NCBI GenBank assembly: GCA_959605275.1
Contig: CAUHFD010000149.1
Location: 1-7,486 of the forward strand
Reading direction: 5' to 3'
DNA length: 7,486 bases
From: an uncultured Eubacteriales bacterium
GTDB taxonomy: Bacteria; Bacillota; Clostridia; Oscillospirales; Ruminococcaceae
In this document: piece by piece, positions 1-5,304 of the stretch
How positions within the stretch are numbered: position 1 is the first letter of the stretch
Layout of the letters: every line of letters begins with the position of its first letter
Program-made: the position numbers and the translations under genes
The notes under the pieces: model-generated
Told to the model about the DNA's origin: nothing
The model's database searches: none
Seen by the model: only the letters and a program-made list of their open reading frames with translations

Positions 1-721
1 CCGGGTATATGTAAACAACAAAAAGAAGGCTTGCGCGGCGGTTGGATTTCATTCAGAAGAGTATGCGCTGCCTGCGCAAACAACCGAAAACGAGCTGCTC
101 CGTTTGGTGCGGGAATTGAATGAAAATCCGCATATTAACGGCATTTTGGTACAACTTCCCTTACCTGCGCAGATTGATGAGCATAAAGTAATCGCCGCCA
201 TTGCTCCCGAAAAGGATGTGGATGCTTTCCATGCGGTTAACGTGGGAAAAATCATGATCGGAGATTATGATTTTCTGCCCTGTACGCCATCCGGGTGTAT
301 GGATTTGATTCATTCTACCGGTGTGGAAATTGCAGGCAAAAGCTGTGTCGTGGTGGGCAGAAGTAACATTGTGGGAAAACCGATGGCAATGCTGTTGCTG
401 CATGAAAGTGGCACGATCACGATTTGCCATTCCAAGACCAGAAATTTAAAAGAAATTTGCCGCAATGCGGATATTCTGGTGGTCGCCATCGGAAAGGCGA
501 AATTTATTACCGGAGATATGATCAAAGAGGGCGCCGTCGTCATTGACGTGGGAATGGATCGTGATGAGAACGGAAAGCTCTGCGGGGATGTGGATTTTGA
601 TTCGGCAAAAGAAGTTGCCGGTTATATCACTCCTGTGCCCGGCGGTGTCGGACCGATGACGATTGCAACCTTGATGCGCAACACATTGACTGCGGCAAAG
701 GTGCAAAATCATATTGTTTAA
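1..721 (+). CDS. folD: Bifunctional methylenetetrahydrofolate dehydrogenase/cyclohydrolase, 5' end missing
   Basis: The enzyme oxidises 5,10-methylene-THF to methenyl-THF with NAD(P)+ and hydrolyses this to 10-formyl-THF in the cytoplasm, feeding purine and formyl-methionine synthesis. The frame is open from base 2 to the TAA at 719-721, giving 239 visible residues. The family is about 285 long, so roughly the first 47 residues lie outside the window. Visible hallmarks in order: YVNNKKKAC at the very start (catalytic Tyr and Lys, spaced as Tyr50/Lys54 of the E. coli enzyme), QLPLP (bases 152-166), KDVDAFH, LPCTPSG, the dinucleotide-binding VVVGRSNIVGKPMA, and near the C-terminus PVPGGVGPMTIATLMRNT. 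The active site is therefore complete in the visible part. One variation: the usual KDVDGFH reads KDVDAFH. An internal ATG at 104 is not the start, because conserved catalytic residues lie upstream of it. No strong terminator directly follows the stop. Confidence 0.97.
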   Translation, partial: RVYVNNKKKACAAVGFHSEEYALPAQTTENELLRLVRELNENPHINGILVQLPLPAQIDEHKVIAAIAPEKDVDAFHAVNVGKIMIGDYDFLPCTPSGCMDLIHSTGVEIAGKSCVVVGRSNIVGKPMAMLLLHESGTITICHSKTRNLKEICRNADILVVAIGKAKFITGDMIKEGAVVIDVGMDRDENGKLCGDVDFDSAKEVAGYITPVPGGVGPMTIATLMRNTLTAAKVQNHIV

Positions 722-767
722 AATCACTGTTTGCACAAATAAAAAACAAGGCAGAATTTCAAATCTA

Positions 768-775
768 CGGAGGAG
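768..775 (+). promoter_or_regulatory. Orphan Shine-Dalgarno-like sequence (CGGAGGAG)
   Basis: A very good Shine-Dalgarno match sits 47 bases after the folD stop, but no ATG, GTG or TTG lies at a usable distance. The next candidate, a TTG at 808, is over 30 bases away and opens only six codons, inside the palindromic repeat. The repeat begins about 19 bases downstream. The site may be the remnant of a start region that was deleted or displaced, or chance. What it belonged to cannot be told. Confidence 0.35.
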
Positions 776-793
776 AATCAGTCTGTCTGAATA

Positions 794-838
794 ATACTAA
801 AATCTAATTGATTAAAGCTTTCCATTAGATTTTAGTAT
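794..838. repeat. 45-base palindromic repeat, minimal copy of a MITE-like family
   Basis: Perfect 15-base terminal inverted repeats, ATACTAAAATCTAAT at 794-808 and its complement ATTAGATTTTAGTAT at 824-838, enclose 15 bases that include AAAGCTTT. The same terminal sequence with the same adjoining AAGCTTTC marks the larger element at 3023-3180. This copy therefore looks like an internally deleted member of the same family. A TA dinucleotide lies at each end (795-796, 836-837), which would fit a TA target as used by IS630/Tc1-type transposases. That mechanism is inference, since no transposase is present. The copy lies between folD and the ECF S-component gene and interrupts no gene that I can recognise. 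Confidence 0.75.
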
Positions 839-845
839 AAAAAAT

Positions 846-896
846 ACAAGGCGTCAGTATAAAGAAAGTGTGTTTCTGTTATGCTGACGGCTTTGT
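846..896 (+). promoter_or_regulatory. Long stem-loop in the leader of the ECF transporter gene
   Basis: A nearly continuous 22-pair hairpin can be drawn by hand. Bases 852-862 pair with 879-889 (one T-G pair). Past a bulged G878, bases 863-867 pair with 873-877, with a GTGTG loop. Past a bulged G890, bases 846-851 pair with 891-896. It lies 60 bases upstream of the ATG at 956. On the + strand it is followed by CATTTGCC rather than a T-run, so it is a poor intrinsic terminator in that direction. Read on the - strand it is followed by ATTTTTTAT, but no - strand gene ends here. It could be a leader regulatory element, a weak folD terminator or an mRNA stabiliser. It does not match a riboswitch class that I recognise. 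Confidence 0.6.
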
Positions 897-955
897 CATT
901 TGCCAGAAAGCGGGAAGAGATACAAATTTGCAGCGATGTTTGGAGAGGAACGGAC

Positions 956-1519
956 ATGATGATATCAAAAACAAAAAAAGTAGTGATCAGCGGTTTGCTG
1001 ATTGCCTTAAATCTCATATTGCCTCAAATTTTTCATTTGTTTGGTCAGCAAGCGGGGAAAATATTGCTTCCCATGCATATTGGAGTGTTAATAGCGGGAC
1101 TTTTACTAGGAAGTGTATGGGGAATCGGTGTTGGCGTGGTGACGCCGATTTTGAGCTTTTTGATCACCGGCATGCCGCCGATGCCGATGACAGTGTTTAT
1201 GGTTTTTGAATTGGCAGCTTACGGTGGAACCGGCGGATTTTTTGTTTGGTTGTTCCGGAAATGGAAGTGGAATAATATTGCCGCTGTTTATGTCAGCCTT
1301 GTTATATCTATGTTGGTAGGAAGATTGGTGTATGCGGCAGTGCTGTTGGCTGCGGGATTTATCTTTCCGGCAGAAGCTCCTGCGGTTACTACTGTGTTTG
1401 TCTCTTTCTTAAGCGGCTTGCCGGGAATTGCAATTCAACTTGTTTTTGTGCCGCTGATCGTGATGGCGACAGAAAAGCTGATTCGTTTAAATTCTTCTCA
1501 GGTAAGGCGGGCAGAGTAA
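956..1519 (+). CDS. ECF transporter S component (substrate-binding membrane protein), substrate unknown
   Basis: This is a 187-residue, very hydrophobic protein with about six membrane segments (roughly residues 9-27, 42-56, 57-72, 79-100, 107-133 and 149-172). The size and layout are those of energy-coupling-factor S components. These bind a vitamin or similar micronutrient at the membrane and work with a shared EcfA/EcfA'/EcfT module encoded elsewhere. Stretches such as ILLPMHIGVLIAGLLLG, followed by a TP...SFLITGMPP loop and a VFELAAYG segment, are typical of the broad ECF_trnsprt family. GLLIA in the first helix fits the small-xxx-small motif used to contact EcfT. The start at 956 is chosen because GGAGAGG at 942-948 lies seven bases upstream. 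ATG 959 is the alternative. The in-frame ATG at 881 lies inside a hairpin and has no ribosome binding site. The stop codon overlaps the next start (TAATG). The substrate cannot be assigned from sequence. Confidence 0.87.
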   Translation: MMISKTKKVVISGLLIALNLILPQIFHLFGQQAGKILLPMHIGVLIAGLLLGSVWGIGVGVVTPILSFLITGMPPMPMTVFMVFELAAYGGTGGFFVWLFRKWKWNNIAAVYVSLVISMLVGRLVYAAVLLAAGFIFPAEAPAVTTVFVSFLSGLPGIAIQLVFVPLIVMATEKLIRLNSSQVRRAE

Positions 1520-2016
1520 TGGCAGAAGTGATTCTTTTATGCGGTAAAATTGCGGTCGGAAAGACGACATATGCGGCTTATCTGCAAAAGAGTCGTAATG
1601 CGGTTGTTTTGTCCTGTGATGAACTAATGCTGTCGTTGTTTGATTCTTGCTTGGGGGATAAGCATGATGCCACAGTAAAACGCTGCTCTTTATATCTAAG
1701 CGGTATTGCCAGGCAGGTTGTTGCGGCGGCGGGAGTAGATGTTGTTTTGGATTTCGGCAGTTGGACAGCCGCGGAACGAGGCGCGGTTCAGGCGTTTTTT
1801 TCTGAATATAACATTCCGGTGCGTTTATATTATCTGTTTTGTGAGGAGAGTGTTCGTTTAGAGCGGCTAAGGCTTCGTAATCTTGCGCTGCAAAATGCCG
1901 AGGGCAGAGTATATATTATTGAAGATGATTTGCGCAAGCGGCTGGACGCCAAATTTGAATTGCCCTCCGAGAATGAAGCCGACAAACTGATAGATACGAC
2001 TCATTTGACTGTTTAA
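1519..2016 (+). CDS. Small P-loop ATPase/kinase (AAA_33, zeta-toxin-like fold)
   Basis: This is a 165-residue soluble protein. The N-terminal strand and Walker A read VILLCGKIAVGKTT (GxxxxGKT at residues 9-16). An acidic CDEL follows at 33-36, where kinases of this fold hold their substrate-binding Asp. A Walker-B-like VVLDFG has Asp78. An arginine-rich segment RLERLRLRN (113-121) fits a lid that closes over ATP. This layout is that of small-molecule or nucleoside kinases grouped with zeta toxins and chloramphenicol phosphotransferase. The phosphate acceptor is unknown. The start overlaps the stop of the S-component gene by one base, so translational coupling is likely, and a good ribosome binding site of its own is not seen. 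Coupling to a transporter suggests phosphorylation of the imported compound, but this is inference. No antitoxin-like partner is present, which speaks against a toxin role. Confidence 0.75.
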   Translation: MAEVILLCGKIAVGKTTYAAYLQKSRNAVVLSCDELMLSLFDSCLGDKHDATVKRCSLYLSGIARQVVAAAGVDVVLDFGSWTAAERGAVQAFFSEYNIPVRLYYLFCEESVRLERLRLRNLALQNAEGRVYIIEDDLRKRLDAKFELPSENEADKLIDTTHLTV

Positions 2017-2051
2017 AGTTACTGAAATATTGAATAGTACAAGCGGTAACA

Positions 2052-2094
2052 ATCATATCCTTTATTAATACGGAATAATAGGAAAGGATATGAT
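2052..2094 (+). promoter_or_regulatory. Perfect 12-base inverted repeat covering the sodA ribosome binding site
   Basis: ATCATATCCTTT (2052-2063) is exactly complementary to AAAGGATATGAT (2083-2094), with 19 bases between. An inner short A/T pairing (2064-2067 with 2076-2079) can extend the hairpin. The right arm contains AAAGGA (2083-2088), the Shine-Dalgarno of the sodA ATG at 2098. In RNA this would hide the ribosome binding site; in DNA it could equally be an operator dyad. Control of sodA through this element is inferred from position alone. Confidence 0.6.
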
Positions 2095-2097
2095 AAT

Positions 2098-2727
2098 ATG
2101 CCGGAATGCTGTAAAGATTTTGAACTTCCGCCATTGCCCTATACTTATGACGCACTGGAGCCTTATATTGACACCGAAACGGTTAAAATTCATCATGACC
2201 GACATTTTAAAACATATGTGGATAAATTGAACGCCGCATTGAACAGTTATCCGCAATATTTTTGCTATACCCTGGAAAAACTGCTACTATGCTGCCGTTC
2301 TCTGCCTTTTGAAATCCAACAGGCGGTGCGGGACAACGGAGGGGGTGTTTACAATCATACCTTGTATTTTGCCGGTATGGGTAATTGCAAACTCTCGGCG
2401 CCTTGTGGCAGGTTGGGCAATCGGATGCAGGAATGTTTTGGCAGTTTTGAATCTTTCCGGGAAAAGTTTACCGAGGCGGCATTAAATCAATTCGGATCCG
2501 GGTATGCATGGCTGGTGTGTGACAACAATCAAAACCTGAAGATTGTAACGACACCGAATCAAAACACTCCCCTGACTTACCATTGCCATCCGATTTTGAC
2601 GATTGACGTATGGGAACATGCTTATTACTTGAAGTATCAAAACAAGCGTAAGGATTATATCGAGGCATGGTTTCATCTGGTCAATTGGGAATACGCTGAA
2701 AGACGGTATGAAGATCTTTGCTGTTAA
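2098..2727 (+). CDS. sodA: Superoxide dismutase, Mn-type (Fe/Mn family)
   Basis: The enzyme converts superoxide to oxygen and hydrogen peroxide in the cytoplasm. The 209-residue protein covers both domains of the Fe/Mn family, starting with ELPPLPYTYDALEPYID. The four metal ligands are visible as His32 (in KIHHDRH), His87 (in VYNHTLYF), Asp170 and His174 (in IDVWEHAYYLKYQN). The gateway Tyr is Tyr40. The outer-sphere Gln is Gln155 in TPNQNTPL, and the residue four before His87 is Gly83. That is the Mn-type arrangement; Fe-type enzymes carry the Gln at the Gly83 position. Cambialistic activity cannot be excluded. The ribosome binding site is AAAGGA at 2083-2088, nine bases from the ATG, inside an inverted repeat. 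Unusual are Cys pairs at residues 4-5, at about 65-66, and at the last two positions. The gene stands 81 bases after the kinase gene. Only a short palindrome, GCTGTTAACAGC with TTTT (2720-2735), follows it as a weak possible terminator. Confidence 0.96.
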   Translation: MPECCKDFELPPLPYTYDALEPYIDTETVKIHHDRHFKTYVDKLNAALNSYPQYFCYTLEKLLLCCRSLPFEIQQAVRDNGGGVYNHTLYFAGMGNCKLSAPCGRLGNRMQECFGSFESFREKFTEAALNQFGSGYAWLVCDNNQNLKIVTTPNQNTPLTYHCHPILTIDVWEHAYYLKYQNKRKDYIEAWFHLVNWEYAERRYEDLCC

Positions 2728-2797
2728 CAGCTTTTCATTTGGGTAATTTTTTCTAAATGTAATCGACGTATCCTAAAATCTTTATCACAAAAAGCGG

Positions 2798-2826
2798 TTG
2801 TTTTTTCACCGTACAACTGTTATAAT
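2798..2826 (+). promoter_or_regulatory. Sigma-A-type promoter TTGTTT-N17-TATAAT
   Basis: A -35-like TTGTTT (2798-2803) and a perfect -10 TATAAT (2821-2826) are separated by exactly 17 bases. Transcription would begin near 2833 and run toward the ABC-F gene through the hairpins at 2858-3016 and the palindromic element at 3023-3180. The nearest downstream product is a short RNA ending at the terminator-like hairpin about 80 bases later. Confidence 0.6.
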
Positions 2827-2857
2827 ATCTTTGGTTATGCTGAATTCGTAGTAACAA

Positions 2858-2913
2858 GAAGGCTCGCCTTGCACTGATTCCGATTCGGATTTGTGCAAAT
2901 CGGCGGGCTTTTT
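2858..2913 (+). terminator. Intrinsic terminator-like hairpin, possible attenuator
   Basis: Bases 2859-2868 pair with 2902-2911 (two G-T pairs). Inside, TTGCAC 2869-2874 pairs with GTGCAA 2893-2898, leaving a three-base bulge. TCCG/CGGA (2879-2882, 2886-2889) caps the stem. The GC-rich lower stem runs directly into CTTTTT (2908-2913). It can end the RNA started near 2833 after about 80 nucleotides, or end read-through from sodA. Leader attenuation is well known for ABC-F resistance genes, but no antiterminator fold could be shown here. Confidence 0.6.
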
Positions 2914-2919
2914 CAATAA

Positions 2920-3016
2920 GGGGCAAAGCCCTGTCATTCAACGCTCCGGTAGTGGATTGTACCGCCACCGGAAAAATCGAGTGGAACTCGCCGCCTTGAG
3001 AGGCGGAGAACATCTC
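2920..3016 (+). other. Cluster of consecutive hairpins, possible structured RNA or dispersed repeat
   Basis: Four compact stems follow one another. GGGC-AAA-GCCC lies at 2921-2931. CCGGT(A)GTGG pairs with CCGC(C)ACCGG across 2946-2971, with one mismatch, one G-T pair and loop ATTGTA. CGAGT-GGA-ACTCG lies at 2978-2990. CCGCCT-TGAG-AGGCGG lies at 2991-3006. A weak fifth, GAG-A-ACA-T-CTC, ends near 3016. The block is more GC-rich than its flanks. No domain is recognised in any frame. It abuts the palindromic element at 3023. It could be a structured non-coding RNA, a leader region, or part of a dispersed intergenic repeat. No known RNA family was recognised. Confidence 0.45.
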
Positions 3017-3022
3017 GCTTTT

Positions 3023-3180
3023 ATACTAAAATCTAATTGAAAGCTTTCATCGATTTCCGAGGATGAATTGTGTCAGAAAAGGCAGACGACACCGCTGGGC
3101 TGACGCCCAGCAAGGAGGATAACGCTTTCTGGCGCAATTCAGAACGGAAAGAATGAAAGTATTTCATTAGATTTTAATAT
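3023..3180. mobile_element. 158-base imperfect palindrome, MITE-like non-autonomous element
   Basis: The two ends are inverted repeats about 57 bases deep. ATACTAAAATCTAAT (3023-3037) faces its near complement at 3166-3180. CTTTCAT (3044-3050) faces ATGAAAG (3153-3159). TTTCCG (3054-3059) faces CGGAAA (3145-3150). GAATTGTGTCAGAAA (3065-3079) faces TTTCTGGCGCAATTC (3126-3140). The tip is a perfect 7-base hairpin GCTGGGC-TGAC-GCCCAGC (3094-3111). TA lies at both ends (3024-3025, 3178-3179). The termini match the 45-base repeat at 794-838. No open frame of note is inside, so movement would need a transposase supplied from elsewhere. An AAGGAGG at 3112-3118 inside resembles a Shine-Dalgarno but has no start codon after it. 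Confidence 0.7.
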
Positions 3181-3241
3181 TAGTTATATGTAATGCCTGC
3201 TGAACAAATCAAATACTTCTATTGTTCATTGAGCAATATGT

Positions 3242-3249
3242 AAAGGAGG
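3242..3249 (+). promoter_or_regulatory. Ribosome binding site AAAGGAGG deciding the ABC-F start
   Basis: A full-strength Shine-Dalgarno ends eight bases before the GTG at 3258. It therefore supports that GTG rather than the upstream in-frame TTG at 3222, for which the preceding bases show no purine-rich site. Confidence 0.85.
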
Positions 3250-3257
3250 CGGAAACG

Positions 3258-5186
3258 GTGATTGTTTCATTGGACGAAGTCAATAAAATCTATAACGGCA
3301 ATGTTTTATTTGAACACATCAATGCAAAAATAGAAGATACCGACAGAATCGGTCTGATTGGTCCAAACGGAGCAGGAAAAACGACTTTGCTTCGGCTGAT
3401 TTGCCGAGAAGAATTTGCGGATAGCGGTACGATTGCGGTTTCCAACCGAAAGACGATCGGCATCTTGCATCAAAACAGCGGGTTGAGCAAAAGCAGCACG
3501 ATTATCGAAGAAATGAAGTCGGTTTTTCAATCCTTACTGGATATTCATCGGAGAACCAAAGAAATCGAAGCGCTTTTTGCCGCAAACACGATTGCGCATG
3601 ATTCAGCCGAATATCAGGCATTGTCGACGGAATATTCCGAAAAGTCTGCTTTTTTTGAGCAGAAAGACGGTTATCTGATTGATGTTAAAATCAAAACGGT
3701 TTTAAACGGTATGGGGTTTGGAGATAAATCAATGGATACCGTTATCAGTACTTTAAGCGGTGGAGAAAAAACGCGTCTAGCTATGGCAAAACTTTTGCTG
3801 GAACAACCGGATTTGTTGATTTTGGATGAGCCTACCAATCATTTGGATTTTCAGACATTGGCATGGCTGGAGGACTATCTTTCTGGTTATAAAGGTGCAC
3901 TGCTGATTGTATCACATGACCGGTATTTTTTGGATCGCTGTACTGATAAAACATGGGAAATTGAAAATCATCGGCTTCATTGCTATAAAGGCAGCTATTC
4001 CAAATTTGTGGTTATCAAGCAGGCAAATTATGAGCGACAGCTAAAGGAATATGAAGAACAACAGCGGGAAATCGCTAAAATGCAGGAATTTATTGATAAA
4101 AATATTGTCCGGGCAAGCACAACTAAGAGCGCACAGAGCCGGCGTGCTGCTTTGGAGCGGATGGAAATCATAGAAAAGCCGTTTGTATATAATAAAACAC
4201 CGATCATTCATTTTAACTACACGCAGGAACCGGTTAAAGATGTATTATGTGTAACCGATATGGATTTGTCGGTCGGTTCGGGAGAAACTTATCAGGAGTT
4301 GGCTCATGGGATTACTCTGCAGGTGGAGCGAGGGGACAAGCTTGCAGTGATCGGCACGAACGGTATCGGAAAATCCACTTTTTTAAAGGCAATTCAAAAT
4401 AAGATCCCATATCGGCATGGCAGGGTAGTGTGGGGCGGAAATGTGAAACGCTCCTTTTTTGAGCAGGAGACAGCAATGCTGAATCCGGAAAATACCGTTC
4501 TGGAAGAATTGTGGCAGCGCTATCCGTCGATGAATGAAACCGCGGTGCGATCAGCTTTAGGGGCAGTGTTGTTAACGGGAGAAAACGTATATAAAAAAGT
4601 CGGTGTGGTCAGCGGTGGAGAGCGGGTAAAATTAAGTCTGGCAATTTTAATGCTGGAGCATCCGAATGTATTGATTATGGACGAGCCTACCAACCATCTT
4701 GATATATACACAAAAGAGGTGTTGGAAAAGGCACTGACTGAATATACCGGCACACTGATTTTGGTTTCTCATGACCGTTATTTGCTCAATAAAATTCCAA
4801 CCCGGATTATGGATATGAAACAGGACTCAATCCGGTTTTTCCAAGGCAGATTTGACGAGTATTTAGAATTTCAAAAAATGCAGGAGACGGAGCGTTCTGT
4901 CGTTTCCTCCAAATCTTCAGAGACTGAAAAGACATCTAAAGGAAATTATCGAAGTAAGCAGCAGCGGAGTGAAGAAGCGAAAATCCGTCAGCGTGTAAAG
5001 GAACTGGAACGTTTGATTGAATCTTCTGAGCAGGAAATTGCTGCTCTGGAGCAGGAACTGACCTTACCTGAGGTGTATCAGGACTATCAGCGGATGAATG
5101 AAAAGTGCGCGGCTTTGGAAGAAAAGAAACAGTTTCATGCACAATGCCTTGAGGAATGGGCAGAACTGGCAGAATGTTTATCATGA
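3258..5186 (+). CDS. ABC-F family ATP-binding protein (YdiF/Uup-like)
   Basis: This is a soluble tandem ATPase of 642 residues with no membrane segments. ABC-F proteins bind the ribosomal E site and either help stalled translation or protect ribosomes from antibiotics. Domain 1: Walker A GPNGAGKT (35-42), signature LSGGE (166-170), Walker B ILDEPTNHLD with Asp190 and catalytic Glu191, and a SHDRYFLD H-loop. The charged helical inter-domain linker runs about 254-308. Domain 2: Walker A GTNGIGKS (366-373), signature VSGGE (451-455), Walker B IMDEPTNHLD with Asp475/Glu476, and SHDRYLLN. A Lys/Ser/Glu-rich stretch from about 543 leads to a C-terminal coiled coil (about 572-642), as in YdiF/Uup proteins. 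All catalytic residues are intact. Translation from GTG gives MIVSLDEVNKIYNG, the usual family N-terminus. Housekeeping factor versus resistance determinant cannot be decided here. A structured 5' region and a MATE gene 118 bases downstream make a resistance-related role worth considering. Confidence 0.95.
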   Translation: MIVSLDEVNKIYNGNVLFEHINAKIEDTDRIGLIGPNGAGKTTLLRLICREEFADSGTIAVSNRKTIGILHQNSGLSKSSTIIEEMKSVFQSLLDIHRRTKEIEALFAANTIAHDSAEYQALSTEYSEKSAFFEQKDGYLIDVKIKTVLNGMGFGDKSMDTVISTLSGGEKTRLAMAKLLLEQPDLLILDEPTNHLDFQTLAWLEDYLSGYKGALLIVSHDRYFLDRCTDKTWEIENHRLHCYKGSYSKFVVIKQANYERQLKEYEEQQREIAKMQEFIDKNIVRASTTKSAQSRRAALERMEIIEKPFVYNKTPIIHFNYTQEPVKDVLCVTDMDLSVGSGETYQELAHGITLQVERGDKLAVIGTNGIGKSTFLKAIQNKIPYRHGRVVWGGNVKRSFFEQETAMLNPENTVLEELWQRYPSMNETAVRSALGAVLLTGENVYKKVGVVSGGERVKLSLAILMLEHPNVLIMDEPTNHLDIYTKEVLEKALTEYTGTLILVSHDRYLLNKIPTRIMDMKQDSIRFFQGRFDEYLEFQKMQETERSVVSSKSSETEKTSKGNYRSKQQRSEEAKIRQRVKELERLIESSEQEIAALEQELTLPEVYQDYQRMNEKCAALEEKKQFHAQCLEEWAELAECLS

Positions 5187-5304
5187 TATTTCAATGCCGA
5201 AAAAGCAACTCAATGATTCGAGAGAGCTGATAAAATCAACTTTGGGGAAAAATGAAAAAGATTTTGATATTTTATCATTATGATAACAGCAGAAAGGAAT
5301 TTAT

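Noticed and set aside
881..955. ATG at 881 as start of the ECF S component
   Set aside because: It lies in the 3' arm of a strong hairpin, lacks a Shine-Dalgarno, and the added residues are polar and unlike the family. ATG 956 has a good site.
722..955. Vitamin riboswitch (TPP, FMN, cobalamin or preQ1) upstream of the ECF gene
   Set aside because: None of the conserved core sequences of these classes was recognised; only the single long hairpin is present.
868..1209. Alternative + strand frame over the ECF gene
   Set aside because: It overlaps the clearly hydrophobic S component in another frame and has no ribosome binding site or domain.
2005..2033. TTGACT-N17-TATTGA as a sodA promoter
   Set aside because: The -35 is fair but the -10 matches only three of six positions, so it is too weak to list as a feature.
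2753..3013. 86-codon frame on the - strand across the hairpin cluster
   Set aside because: No domain is recognised, no ribosome binding site was seen, and the stretch is dominated by hairpins and a + strand promoter, so it is more likely non-coding.
3222..3257. Upstream TTG start for the ABC-F protein adding 12 residues
   Set aside because: No ribosome binding site stands before it, the extra residues are absent from the typical family N-terminus, and AAAGGAGG at 3242-3249 is correctly placed for the GTG at 3258.
5194..5283. 29-codon frame between the ABC-F and MATE genes (ATG 5194 to TGA 5283)
   Set aside because: It has no Shine-Dalgarno and no recognisable features; probably chance.
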